Made by a program: the position numbers and the translations under genes
Source: Thermacetogenium phaeum DSM 12270
GTDB lineage: Bacteria > Bacillota > DSM-12270 > Thermacetogeniales > Thermacetogeniaceae
Direction: 5' to 3'
Length of the DNA stretch: 64,000 bases
NCBI RefSeq assembly: GCF_000305935.1
Contig: NC_018870.1
Location: 885,942 to 949,941, forward strand
Notes under the pieces: model-generated
Databases searched by the model: none
Seen by the model: only the letters and a program-made list of their open reading frames with translations
What the model was told of the DNA's origin: nothing
Shown here: in pieces, positions 9,656 through 18,466 of the stretch
Numbering within the stretch: the stretch's first letter is position 1
Layout: every line of letters starts with the position of its first letter

Positions 9656-9745
9656 GAACTCCTGCCGGCAGCACTGCGGCAGGAGCCCCCTTGCTCCAAA
9701 AATGACGAAAGCCCTCCTCTGCGATAGGAGGGCTTCATTACCCCG
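9656..9745 (-). promoter_or_regulatory. glnA leader with two tandem hairpins (candidate attenuators)
   Basis: Read on the minus strand, the transcript first meets the 8-bp stem GCCCTCCT/AGGAGGGC (9711-9733), followed by TTTCGTCATTTTT, a standard intrinsic terminator shape. About 30 bases later comes a 9-bp stem CTCCTGCCG/CGGCAGGAG (9659-9685), followed by TTCTTTATT. A GGAGC segment between them can pair with the 5' arm of the second stem, so alternative folds are possible. All of this lies between the promoter and the glnA start, so it is positioned for attenuation. The effector is unknown. Confidence 0.5.
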
Positions 9746-9792
9746 GTACAGACAACATCGCCTGAACGAAGGATGTTCTTTTTTCAATCTTT

Positions 9793-9820
9793 ATTATAGC
9801 CGGATCTTGAGAACTGTCAA
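9793..9820 (-). promoter_or_regulatory. Sigma-A promoter of glnA
   Basis: On the minus strand the sequence reads TTGACA, 16 bases, TATAAT, an exact match to both consensus hexamers. It lies between the asnB stop and the glnA leader hairpins. glnA-nadE can therefore be transcribed independently of asnB from a strong promoter, which makes downstream leader control plausible. Confidence 0.8.
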
Positions 9821-9868
9821 CGCCAAAGTGGGGTCTGTGAGGCAAATATACATGATACATTGCGTGAC

Positions 9869-11713
9869 TCATACAATGACCACATGATAGTCTCGCAACC
9901 ACATATCTACCTGTACCAGGTAGGCCAGGTACTGGGCTCCTCCCATGAGCTGGCTGAACCATGCCGGATTGAAGTCCCGGGCAGAGGACAGAATGACCTG
10001 TCGGACCGCTTCACGGTTGATTAGAGGAAGCAGGGGGGAATTGGGGTCGGAGATCACCTGGAGGGCGAGTGAGCGCACTGCTTCCAAAAAAGCGGGATGA
10101 TGGGTCTTCGGGTAGGGACTCTTGCGCCGGTTGAGAACATCATCGGGCAGTATCCCTCTGAGCGCCCTACGCAGGATCCCCTTTGGCATCTTGCCGCAGG
10201 TCTTCATTCTCCAGGGAATATTCCAGACGTATTCGACCAGGCGGTGGTCGCAGTAGGGGACTCTTACCTCCAGCCCGGTAGCCATGCTCATCCGGTCCTT
10301 GCGGTCGAGCAGGATCGGCATGAATCTGGTGATGTTCAAATAGAGAAGTTTCCGCATCCTCTTTTCGTAAGCTTCTTCCCCCTCCAGGTGCGGTACTTCC
10401 GCCAAGGCTTCTCGGTACCTTGCTGACAGATACTCTTGCGGCTGTATCCTCTCGACTAGATCCGGCGAGAGCAGGCGCATCCGCTCAGGGAGCATGCGGA
10501 TCCAGGGGAAGCCGTCGTTAGCGATGCTCTCCTGATTGTAAAACCAGGGGTAGCCGCCGAAGATCTCGTCCGCAGCTTCACCGGAGAGGGCGACTGTGGC
10601 CTCTTTTTTGATCTCCCGGCAAAACAGGAGCAGGGAGGCATCGACGTCGGCCATTCCAGGCAGGTCGCGCGCCCGCAGGGCGCTTTCCAAAGCATCAACC
10701 AGATCGGGAGTGTCAATGACGATATTGTGATGATTGCTCTTCAGGAATGTGGAGACTCTCCGGACCCAAGGGGAGTCGGCACCGGCCTCGAACTGGTTGG
10801 GCCGGAAAAACCGGTTGTTGTCGACATAGTCCACCGAATAGGTGTTCAGAGTGCCTGTACCGCTACGCGACGAGGCCTCGCTGGCGAAGGCTGCAATAGC
10901 ACTGGAATCAAGGCCTCCTGAAAGCAGAATGCAGACCGGCACGTCGGCCATGAGCTGCCTCTCAGCGGCATCCTGAAGGAGGTTGCGCACTTTGGCGGCG
11001 GTTGTTTCCAAGTCATCGGGATGAGGACGGCTTTCCAGCCGCCAATAAGGGGAGGTCCTGACCCCCCTGCGGTCATAGATCAGCCAGTATCCCGGCTTGA
11101 GCTCCTTGATCCCCCGAAAGATGCCGTGTCCCGGTGTTCTGGCGGGACCCATGACAAAGATTTCTGCCAGCCCCTCGCTATCCACCTCCGGGTGGATCGT
11201 GGGATTGGCCAGGAGTGTCTTGATTTCCGAGCCAAAGATGAAAGAGCCGTTTCTTTCGGCATAGAAAAGCGGTTTAACTCCCAGTCGGTCGCGCGCCAGG
11301 AACAGGCTCTGTTCGGTTTCATCCCAGATGCCAAAGGCAAAGATGCCGTTGAGCCGCTCGAGACACCTTTCCCCCCACTCGATGTAAGAGAGGAGCAGCA
11401 CCTCTGTGTCGGAGTGACCGAAAAAAATATGGCCGCGCTGCTCCAGTTCGCGGCGCAGCTCGTTGGTGTTATACAGCTCCCCGTTATAGACCAGGATGTA
11501 CCGCTGTTTTCCGCGTTTCCTCACCATAGGCTGCCCGCCGCCCCTGGGGTCGACCACGATCAGCCGGCGATGAACCAGGGCAGCCCACGGGGAGATCCAC
11601 ATCCCTTCGGCATCGGGCCCCCGGTTGACGAGGGTTTCTTGCATTACCCTCAGTTCTGGCAGCTGTTTTCTCAGGTCCCTCTTCCAGTCAATCCAGCCTG
11701 CGATTCCACACAT
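9869..11713 (-). CDS. asnB: Asparagine synthase (glutamine-hydrolysing)
   Basis: A 614-residue AsnB that makes asparagine from aspartate, ATP and glutamine. Translation from ATG 11713 gives MCGIAGW, placing the catalytic Cys at position 2. Other GATase marks are LVNRGPDAEGMW, RRLIVVD and YNGELYN..LR. The synthetase domain has the PP-loop ILLSGGLDSSAIAAF (~255) and SGEAADEIFGGY. An upstream in-frame start would mask the Cys. It precedes glnA and nadE on the same strand, making a run of glutamine-linked enzymes. The C-terminus (~60 residues) is family-typical for Clostridia forms but I cannot assign it further. Confidence 0.93.
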   Translation of the reverse strand: MCGIAGWIDWKRDLRKQLPELRVMQETLVNRGPDAEGMWISPWAALVHRRLIVVDPRGGGQPMVRKRGKQRYILVYNGELYNTNELRRELEQRGHIFFGHSDTEVLLLSYIEWGERCLERLNGIFAFGIWDETEQSLFLARDRLGVKPLFYAERNGSFIFGSEIKTLLANPTIHPEVDSEGLAEIFVMGPARTPGHGIFRGIKELKPGYWLIYDRRGVRTSPYWRLESRPHPDDLETTAAKVRNLLQDAAERQLMADVPVCILLSGGLDSSAIAAFASEASSRSGTGTLNTYSVDYVDNNRFFRPNQFEAGADSPWVRRVSTFLKSNHHNIVIDTPDLVDALESALRARDLPGMADVDASLLLFCREIKKEATVALSGEAADEIFGGYPWFYNQESIANDGFPWIRMLPERMRLLSPDLVERIQPQEYLSARYREALAEVPHLEGEEAYEKRMRKLLYLNITRFMPILLDRKDRMSMATGLEVRVPYCDHRLVEYVWNIPWRMKTCGKMPKGILRRALRGILPDDVLNRRKSPYPKTHHPAFLEAVRSLALQVISDPNSPLLPLINREAVRQVILSSARDFNPAWFSQLMGGAQYLAYLVQVDMWLRDYHVVIV

Positions 11714-11758
11714 CGGCCTTTCCGCTCCTTTCACTTGTGTTTCCAAAATAAAAGGCGC

Positions 11759-11793
11759 CGAACTTAAAAAGTATCCGGCGCCGTTGCCGGAGA
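11759..11793 (-). promoter_or_regulatory. Hairpin in the asnB leader
   Basis: On the minus strand GGCGCCG and CGGCGCC can pair across a ~15-base AT-rich loop, about 45 bases upstream of the asnB start codon. No clear T-run follows. Upstream of it (to ~11900) is AT-rich sequence that probably contains the asnB promoter, but no convincing -35/-10 pair stands out. Confidence 0.3.
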
Positions 11794-11947
11794 TTCTTAT
11801 AGGTTTTCAAGATATAATATGCCTGTTTTTTAAAATATGACTTTGTTTGAGTAGATAACCATACTTGATATATTCAAAAAGTCCCGGGCTTGCCAATGCA
11901 AAGGTGAGGCCGTGGTGGCAGGAGGCGATGGCCGGACGGATATATAA

Positions 11948-12244
11948 GAGGTTTATATTTCTGCCATCACCCGCCGGCCGTGTCTGACGGTGGCGGTTCC
12001 CATCCCGGGGATGGGCTCCTTTATTGCCGGCCATACGGGGGAGAAGGTTGCGGAAGCCGGCCGCGATCAGGAGATGATCTTGGTAGCAGGGTTTGATCTG
12101 GATGGAATTGAGGACCGGCGGGCGCAGTGGGGGATTTTCAGGGACCGCAGACCTTGCATGTACGGGAGGATCCTGACCTGCGACGGCACATCGAAGGCGG
12201 CTCTCATGGCAAACCGGCAGGCGGCCGACCCGAGCATCGAGTAA
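11948..12244 (+). pseudogene. C-terminal remnant of a nitrilase-family (carbon-nitrogen hydrolase) gene
   Basis: One frame, opened by a TAA just upstream, reads EVYISAITRRP, GMGSFIAGHTGEKVAEAG and FDLDGIEDRRAQWGIFRDRRP, then CMYGRIL. This is the C-terminal end of nitrilase-superfamily amidases, where G.S.I..P.GEVLAEAG is followed by a D.D....R..W.FFRDRRP.LYG segment. The first ~200 residues, with the Glu-Lys-Cys triad, are absent. Stop and deletion point to a dead gene. Its TAA (12242-12244) lies 3 bp before the nif operator palindrome, so an insertion or deletion may have brought these together. Confidence 0.6.
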
Positions 12245-12247
12245 CGA

Positions 12248-12267
12248 AAAGTATACGTGTATACTTT
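12248..12267. promoter_or_regulatory. Palindromic operator upstream of nifH
   Basis: AAAGTATAC, 2 bases, GTATACTTT: a perfect 9-bp inverted repeat. The same arms with a different 2-base spacer occur at 21225-21244 before amtB, and I find no other copy. It ends 11 bp before a -35-like box and is centred near -57 from the likely start, a position typical for an activator, although a repressor cannot be excluded. The sequence is not the GlnR/TnrA box (TGTNA-N7-TNACA) nor a NifA site. Confidence 0.75.
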
Positions 12268-12278
12268 GCGGAAAGGGG

Positions 12279-12307
12279 TTGTAACGTTGAAAAGTCTGGT
12301 GTAGTAT
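12279..12307 (+). promoter_or_regulatory. Sigma-A-like promoter of the nif operon
   Basis: TTGTAA, 17 bases, TAGTAT, just downstream of the palindrome. The spacing of palindrome to -35 (11 bp) is the same as at the amtB promoter. There is no -24/-12 sigma-54 element near, so nif here is not NifA/RpoN driven as in proteobacteria. Confidence 0.6.
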
Positions 12308-12324
12308 TTACAACAAATTAATAT

Positions 12325-12395
12325 TCCGGTAAGGCAGCCGGAGGATTTGGGATGAGGGAGTCCCCGGAGAACAGCGACGGGGGCTTTTGCATTTA
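12325..12395 (+). terminator. nif leader module 1: GGCAGCC hairpin plus intrinsic terminator T1
   Basis: A small hairpin CCGG/CCGG (12326-12341) displays AAGGCA in its loop. It is followed by GGGATGAGGGAG and then the stem AGTCCCCG/CGGGGGCT (12359-12385) with TTTTGCATTT behind it. This is a credible terminator about 200 bp before the nifH start. The amtB leader has the same order of elements, with GGCAGCC, TTGGGAT, GGAGTCCCCG and CTTT.GCATTT conserved. Confidence 0.65.
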
Positions 12396-12432
12396 AACGG
12401 CGGTTTTGCCGGATCTAAATCGAGCGTAACGC

Positions 12433-12525
12433 CTGTAGACCGCATGGTTGCGGGACCGGCGAGGTGGAGATGCCCCTGCTTGAGGAACGAGGCGGTTCCT
12501 GTAGACGGGGGCTTTTGTGTTTTTA
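12433..12525 (+). terminator. nif leader module 2: terminator T2 enclosing an AGGAAC hairpin
   Basis: CTGTAGACCGCAT opens the module and forms a small CCGCA/TGCGG hairpin. GCCCC (12472) then pairs with GGGGGC (12507-12512), enclosing AGGAAC-GAGGCG-GTTCCT, a 6-bp stem with a six-base loop. TTTTGTGTTTTT follows. The nested design is repeated in the amtB leader. Two terminators in series before nifH imply that transcription into nif needs active antitermination. Confidence 0.65.
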
Positions 12526-12579
12526 AGAGCCCTTCCAGTAGGGCGAAGATTACAAATTTCTTGCCGGAAAGGGAGATGA

Positions 12580-13413
<834 letters not shown>

Positions 13414-13425
13414 GAGGGAATTGCC

Positions 13426-13743
13426 GTGAAAATGATCCGTGCAATCATCCGGCCGGAAAAGGCCGAGGATGTGGTCGACGCCCTTGCTGAGGCAGGGTTT
13501 GTGGCCCTGACTAAGATGGAGGTCGTTGGCCGGGGCAAACAAAAGGGGATTCACGTCGGCAGCGTTTACTACGACGAACTCCCCAAGGTTATGATTCTGA
13601 TGGTTACGGAGGACGAAAATGTGGAGAAGGTTATGCAGATCATCACGCAGGCGGCGTTCACGGGAAATATCGGTGATGGAAAGATCTTTGTCAGTCCCGT
13701 GGACGAAGCCTACACCATCAGGACGGGAAGTAAAGGGCTCTAA
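13426..13743 (+). CDS. nifI1: Nitrogen regulatory PII-family protein NifI1
   Basis: A 105-residue PII protein. It has the PII core (MIRAIIRPEKAEDVVDAL; late FTGNIGDGKIFV) and a short T-loop region, GRGKQKGIHVG, differing from GlnB. With NifI2 it inhibits dinitrogenase directly when 2-oxoglutarate is low, as shown for methanogen NifI1/NifI2. The GTG start at 13426 follows GGAGGGAATTGCC. Its position between nifH and nifD is diagnostic for NifI1. It should give rapid ammonia switch-off without ADP-ribosylation enzymes, none of which are seen nearby. Confidence 0.93.
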   Translation: MKMIRAIIRPEKAEDVVDALAEAGFVALTKMEVVGRGKQKGIHVGSVYYDELPKVMILMVTEDENVEKVMQIITQAAFTGNIGDGKIFVSPVDEAYTIRTGSKGL

Positions 13744-13763
13744 GGGTTTGGAGGTGAGGCTTG

Positions 13764-14129
13764 ATGAAAGAAGTAATGGCAATTATCCGGCCGAAGCAGA
13801 TGACCAGAACAAAGGAAGTGCTGGCTGTCCTGGGTTTCCCGGCCCTGACTGCCTGGAGGGTGCTGGGGCGGGGAAAACAGAAGGGGCTTGCCGGTGAGGT
13901 CTCCTTCGAGGTCCACCCGAAGCTGATGAAGCAGGGCGGGGGGATGAAATTTGTCCCAAAGAGGTTGATCTCCCTGGTTGTGGAGGATGAGGACGTTCCT
14001 CTGGTTGTCGCCGCCATTATCAAAGTGAACCGGACTGGTGAAATCGGTGATGGCCGCATCTTCGTCTGTCCGGTGGATGATGCCGTCCGGATCCGGACGC
14101 AGGAAAGATCGTCAGAAGCGATTTCGTGA
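13764..14129 (+). CDS. nifI2: Nitrogen regulatory PII-family protein NifI2
   Basis: A 121-residue PII paralogue, partner of NifI1. The core matches (MAIIRPKQMTRTKEVLAVLG; TGEIGDGRIFVCPVDDAVRIRT) and the T-loop is longer, as is usual for NifI2, with VSFEVHPKLMKQGGGMKFVP carrying the expected Gly-rich insertion. ATG 13764 is chosen over TTG 13761, behind GGAGGTGAGGC. Its stop lies 13 bp before nifD. Together NifI1/I2 form the heteromer that blocks the NifH docking site on NifDK. Confidence 0.92.
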   Translation: MKEVMAIIRPKQMTRTKEVLAVLGFPALTAWRVLGRGKQKGLAGEVSFEVHPKLMKQGGGMKFVPKRLISLVVEDEDVPLVVAAIIKVNRTGEIGDGRIFVCPVDDAVRIRTQERSSEAIS

Positions 14130-14142
14130 AGGAGGGAAGATC

Positions 14143-15591
14143 ATGCCTCTTGTCAACATGAAGTGTAATGAGAAAATCCCCGAACGGGGAAAACACATTT
14201 ATATACACGATCCGGAAAACCCGGTAATTCCCGCCTGTAATATCAGGACGATTCCGGGGGATATGACCGAGCGTGGCTGTGCCTTTGCCGGCGCCCGCGG
14301 GGTGATCGGTGGTCCAATCGCCGATATCATCGCGATGGTCCATGCACCGGTGGGGTGTGCCTGGTTTACGTGGGGGACGCGTCGCCACCTGTCTGATCTC
14401 TATGCCTGGGCGGTGCCAGGGCGGCTTACCAATGTCGCCTTCAACCGCCGTTACTGTGTGGTTACGGACATGCAAGAGAAGGATGTGGTCTTCGGCGGAG
14501 TGAAAAAGCTCAAGGCATCCTGCCTGGAAGCATTCCGGCTCTTTCCGGAAGCTCGGGGCATGATCATCTTTACCACCTGTACCACTGGCCTCATCGGGGA
14601 CGACGTCCAGGGGGTGGCCAGACAGGTGGAAAAGGAAGTGGGGAAGCCGGTCTTTACGTCAGAATCGCCTGGTTGCTCGGGTGTGAGCCAGTCTAAGGGC
14701 CACCACGACTTTAATATCCAGTTTTACCGCCAGATTAACGCCCTGCGGGAGCGCCGCCCGGAGCTGAAGATGCGGGAGGAGGAAAAAACCCCCTACGACA
14801 TCTGCCTGATCGGGGATTATAACATGGACTGGGATCTGCAGGTCATCCGTCCCCTCTTTGAAAAGATCGGTGTGCGCGTCGCTGCCGTTTTCTCGGGAAA
14901 CGAACGCATCGAGAACCTGATCAAGATGCTGGACGTCAAGCTCAACGTTGTTCACTGCCAGCGCTCTGCGGAGTACATCGCCCAGATGATTAAAGACGGG
15001 TACAATACCCCGTTCATACGGGTTTCTCTTTTCGGCATTGAGCAGACCAGTCAGGCCCTGCGTGAGGTGGCGGCCTTCTTTGGCCTTGAGAAAAAAGCGG
15101 AGCAGGTCATCGCCGAGGAGAAGGCCCGCGTGGAAAAGGCCCTGGCCTTTTACAGGGCAAAGCTGGCCGGCAAGCGGATCGCCGTCTATGTAGGCGGCCC
15201 GCGGGTCTGGCACTGGATTAAGCTGCTGGAGGAGCTGGGCATGGAGGTTGTGTCCGGTGCCTGTACCTTTGCCCACGAGGACGACTACGAAAAGATCAAC
15301 GCCCGGGCCAAGGGGGGGATCTTGGTCATTGATGCCCCGAACGAGTTCGAGATCGAGGAGATGCTGGTGACCCTCAAGCCCGACCTTTTCTTGACCGGGC
15401 TCAAGGAGAAGTATCTTGCCCGCAAGCTGGGGGTTCCTACGGTAAACTCCCACTCCTACGAAAAGGGGCCCTACGCGGGGTTTGCCGGTATGGTGAACTT
15501 TGCCCGGGACATCTACCAGGGTATTTACGCACCGGTGTGGCGCTTCCAGGGCGGCCTGCCGGAGGCGGAAAAGGAGGTTGAAGCAGAATGA
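14143..15591 (+). CDS. nifD: Nitrogenase molybdenum-iron protein alpha chain
   Basis: A 482-residue catalytic alpha chain. P-cluster Cys residues are in ERGCAFAGARG, HAPVGCAWFTW and TTCTTGLIGDD. FeMo-cofactor ligands are present: Cys in VVHCQRSAEY (like Av Cys275) and His in VNSHSYEKGPYAGF (like Av His442). The substrate-site residues equivalent to Val70, Arg96, Gln191 and His195 also appear (GARGVI, GTRRH, GVSQSKGHH). This separates it from NifE, which lacks the His ligand. ATG 14143 follows AAGGAGGGAAG, and the gene overlaps nifK by 4 bp. Several neighbouring residues (e.g. Gly for Trp72) are unlike the Azotobacter form. Confidence 0.93.
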   Translation: MPLVNMKCNEKIPERGKHIYIHDPENPVIPACNIRTIPGDMTERGCAFAGARGVIGGPIADIIAMVHAPVGCAWFTWGTRRHLSDLYAWAVPGRLTNVAFNRRYCVVTDMQEKDVVFGGVKKLKASCLEAFRLFPEARGMIIFTTCTTGLIGDDVQGVARQVEKEVGKPVFTSESPGCSGVSQSKGHHDFNIQFYRQINALRERRPELKMREEEKTPYDICLIGDYNMDWDLQVIRPLFEKIGVRVAAVFSGNERIENLIKMLDVKLNVVHCQRSAEYIAQMIKDGYNTPFIRVSLFGIEQTSQALREVAAFFGLEKKAEQVIAEEKARVEKALAFYRAKLAGKRIAVYVGGPRVWHWIKLLEELGMEVVSGACTFAHEDDYEKINARAKGGILVIDAPNEFEIEEMLVTLKPDLFLTGLKEKYLARKLGVPTVNSHSYEKGPYAGFAGMVNFARDIYQGIYAPVWRFQGGLPEAEKEVEAE

Positions 15592-17069
15592 GATTGCGAG
15601 AAATACCGACAGACGGCATTCCGTACGACAGGCTGTGTGTCGAGAAGATTCCCGCCGCTCCCGAATACATCCCGCGCGATCCGGAACTGGTGCCGGCATC
15701 AAACCGGTCGGTGGTTATAAACCCCAACCGCATCTGCATGCCGATCGGGGCGATGTGGGCGGTGCTCGGGATACACCGGGCAATCCCCTTTGTTCAGGGG
15801 GCACAGGGCTGCACCACCTACGCCCGCTACACCTTCTGCCGGATCTTCAAAGAGCCTGCCACCATTGCCACCGCCTCCTTCCACGAGGACGCCGCTGTAT
15901 TCGGGGGGCGGAAGAATGTCGTCGAGGGTATCCGCAACCTGGTGGTACGCTACTGGCCGGAGGTCATCGGAGTTGTAACCACCTGCTCCAGCGAGATCAT
16001 GGGGGATGACATGGTTAGCTTTTTGAAAGAGGCCAGGGCGCGGCTTAGCAGGGAGATCGGGAAGGAAAAGGTGGAGGAGATCTCAGTCGTCCTGATCAAC
16101 ACCCCGAGCTTCGCCGGTTCCCACGTGGAGGGGTACGACCGGGCGTCCAGAGCGTTTTTGGAATCGCTGGCGACCACCAGGGACGTGCCCTCGGAGCGGG
16201 TGAACATCATTCCTGGCATGCTCTACCCCGGTGACATTCGCGAGATCAAACACCTGCTGCGGGAGATGGGTGTAGGGGGGACCATCCTGTTCGACATCTC
16301 CGATACCTTGGATGCACCCCTGAACCCCCCTCAGGAGATCCCCTATTACCCGCCTGGGGGCACCCCTGTGTCCGGGATCAGGCAGATGGCCAATGCCCGG
16401 GCGACCTTTGCCCTGCAGCCCCATGCCGGGGGAAGCGGAGCGCGCTACCTGGAGCGAAAATTCGGTATACCCGCTTTCATCGGGCCTGTGCCGATCGGGG
16501 TAGCCGCCACCGATGCCTTTCTTCAAAACTTGAGCAGGATTACAGGTCGTGAGATACCGGCGTCCCTGCGAGACGAGCGCGGGCGGCTGGTGGATGCCAT
16601 GGCCGATACCCTGCACCACACCATGATGAAGCGTGTCGCCATCTTCGGCGACCCCGATGTGGTCATTGGGATGACCAGGTTTGCCTGTGAACTGGGGATG
16701 ACGCCCGTGGCAGTGTCGTCGGGAACCCCGAGCAGAACCTTTGAAGGGGAGATAGAGTCAATATTTAGAGAATACCGGGAACTGTTCCTGGCGGAGCCCA
16801 GGGTGTTCAACGGCGGCGACCTGTTTGAGTTTGAGGAGTATTTAAAAACCCTCCCGCGGCTCGACTTGATCCTCGGCCATTCAAAGGGGGTCGATATTTC
16901 TAGGGAACTGGAAGTTCCCCTGGTGCGGGTTGGCTTCCCGATCTACGACCGGTTTGGCTACCAGAAGAAGCCGGTGGTGGGGTACCATGGGGCGGAACTG
17001 CTGCTCTACGAAATAGTTAACGAACTCCTGGACTACCGCTATCCGGACGACCGTACGCAGCAGCTTTAG
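15588..17069 (+). CDS. nifK: Nitrogenase molybdenum-iron protein beta chain
   Basis: A 493-residue beta chain that holds the other half of each P-cluster. Cys ligands are in NRICMPIGA, GAQGCTTYARYTF and TTCSSEIMGDD. ARYTF.RIFKEP and HSKGVDISRELEVPLVRVGFP are NifK/AnfK landmarks. Its ATG lies within the nifD stop (ATGA overlap), so the two are translationally coupled, as expected for an alpha2beta2 complex. The N-terminus is short compared with Azotobacter NifK, a normal trait of the NifH-I1-I2-D-K type. Confidence 0.92.
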   Translation: MRLREIPTDGIPYDRLCVEKIPAAPEYIPRDPELVPASNRSVVINPNRICMPIGAMWAVLGIHRAIPFVQGAQGCTTYARYTFCRIFKEPATIATASFHEDAAVFGGRKNVVEGIRNLVVRYWPEVIGVVTTCSSEIMGDDMVSFLKEARARLSREIGKEKVEEISVVLINTPSFAGSHVEGYDRASRAFLESLATTRDVPSERVNIIPGMLYPGDIREIKHLLREMGVGGTILFDISDTLDAPLNPPQEIPYYPPGGTPVSGIRQMANARATFALQPHAGGSGARYLERKFGIPAFIGPVPIGVAATDAFLQNLSRITGREIPASLRDERGRLVDAMADTLHHTMMKRVAIFGDPDVVIGMTRFACELGMTPVAVSSGTPSRTFEGEIESIFREYRELFLAEPRVFNGGDLFEFEEYLKTLPRLDLILGHSKGVDISRELEVPLVRVGFPIYDRFGYQKKPVVGYHGAELLLYEIVNELLDYRYPDDRTQQL

Positions 17070-17093
17070 CGAGATAAGAGCGAGGTGAAGTAA

Positions 17094-18416
17094 GTGCTGG
17101 ATGCGGAGAAGCTTTTATCTGACCGGTGGAGGCACGTGGTGACCAAAGGTGATGGTACGGCGGTTCTTCCGGAATGCGGCAGACCCACCGTGCCGGGGCT
17201 GGTGTCGGAGCGTGCCTGCGCCTTCTACGGAGCACGCTGGATGCTGGCGGCCATCCCCGATGTCATTCACCTGGTGCACGGCCCGGCAGGTTGCGCTTAT
17301 TTCGGGAGCATCGTGCGCCGGAAGAGCTACCGGGTGTTTTCCACCCAGCTGGAGGAGCGCGACATCGTATTCGGGGCAGGGGAGAAACTCTACCGGGCGG
17401 TGCTGGAGGCCGTCGCCACTGATCCCGGCGCCAGGGCGGTGCTGGTCTATGCCACGTGCTCCGCCGGCCTGATCGGAGACGATCTGGACGGCATCTGCAA
17501 GCGTGCCGCCCGGGCTGTCGGCCGCCCTGTTGTGCCAGTGAACTCCCCCGGTTTCTGCGGTTACAGCCAGGCGGCAGGGCACGATATCGCCGCCGGAGTG
17601 CTGCTGGAGCATTTCATCGGTACCGGGAAAGCCCAGGAACCGATTGCCAACGGTGTGAATCTCCTGGGCGAGTTTGATGTGATGGGGGACCTGCGGGAAA
17701 TCGAGAGGCTGCTGCAGCAGTTGGGTCTGAGAATCCTCTGCGCCTTCTCCGGCAAGGCGGCGACGACGGCTATGGCCGATGCCCACCGCGCCAGGCTCAA
17801 CATCGTTCACTGCCGTCGCACCGGGCAGAGACTGGCCGATGCCATGCAGGAAAGGTTCGGCACGCCGCAGTTGAAGGTTTCCTTTTTCGGTTTTGAGGAG
17901 ACTGCATCTGCTCTGCGCTCCATCGGAAAGTTTTTCGGATCGGCCGGCGTGGAGGAGATCGTGGAGCGGGGTCGCCGGGAGGTTGAGGGTGCGGCGCCTT
18001 TTTTGAAGAAGCTGGCCGGCAAACGGGTGGCCCTGTTTTTCGGAGCTTCCCGGATGGGAACAATGGCCAGGGCCTTCGCCGAGCTGGGGATGGAGGTGGT
18101 CATGATCGGGTCCCAGTTCGGCTGCCTGGAAGACTACCGCGATGCCGGGGCCAGGGTACGGGCGGGTACGGTTCTGATCGACGATCCCCCGGAAAAGGAG
18201 CTGGAGGAGTTCATCAGGAAACACATGCCCCACCTGTTCGTGGGGGGCACGAAGGAAAAGTACCTCGCCACGAAACTGGGTGTTCCTTTTCTGGTTTTTC
18301 CCCAGGAGACGAGTTGCTTCGCCGGGTTCCGGGGGTTTGTGAACCTGGCGCGGGAGGTGGCGGGTCTGGTCGGTGCTCCCGTGTGGCGGCTGGCGGGGAG
18401 ACTGCCGGAGATATAG
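17094..18416 (+). CDS. nifE: FeMo-cofactor assembly scaffold NifE
   Basis: A 440-residue NifD-like protein. It begins its conserved part with PGLVSERACAFYGARWML, then HGPAGCAYFGS, FSTQLEERDIVFGAGEKLYRA and YATCSAGLIGDD. A cofactor-type Cys is present (NIVHCRRTGQ), but the catalytic His ligand region reads FPQETSCFAGF, without the NifD His. This fits NifE, which with NifN matures the NifB-co cluster. No nifN follows; the next gene is nifB. Either NifE acts as a homomer, NifN is elsewhere, or NifN was lost. GTG start with GCGAGGTGAAG upstream. Confidence 0.88.
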   Translation: MLDAEKLLSDRWRHVVTKGDGTAVLPECGRPTVPGLVSERACAFYGARWMLAAIPDVIHLVHGPAGCAYFGSIVRRKSYRVFSTQLEERDIVFGAGEKLYRAVLEAVATDPGARAVLVYATCSAGLIGDDLDGICKRAARAVGRPVVPVNSPGFCGYSQAAGHDIAAGVLLEHFIGTGKAQEPIANGVNLLGEFDVMGDLREIERLLQQLGLRILCAFSGKAATTAMADAHRARLNIVHCRRTGQRLADAMQERFGTPQLKVSFFGFEETASALRSIGKFFGSAGVEEIVERGRREVEGAAPFLKKLAGKRVALFFGASRMGTMARAFAELGMEVVMIGSQFGCLEDYRDAGARVRAGTVLIDDPPEKELEEFIRKHMPHLFVGGTKEKYLATKLGVPFLVFPQETSCFAGFRGFVNLAREVAGLVGAPVWRLAGRLPEI

Positions 18417-18466
18417 CCTCAGCTTTAAGAGAATGTTACCGTACTTTGCAAACAGCGGAGGGATGA

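Noticed and set aside
12241-12320. Sigma-54 (-24/-12) promoter for nif
   Set aside because: No TGGCAC-N5-TTGC element is found near; a sigma-A-like promoter fits better and is repeated at amtB.
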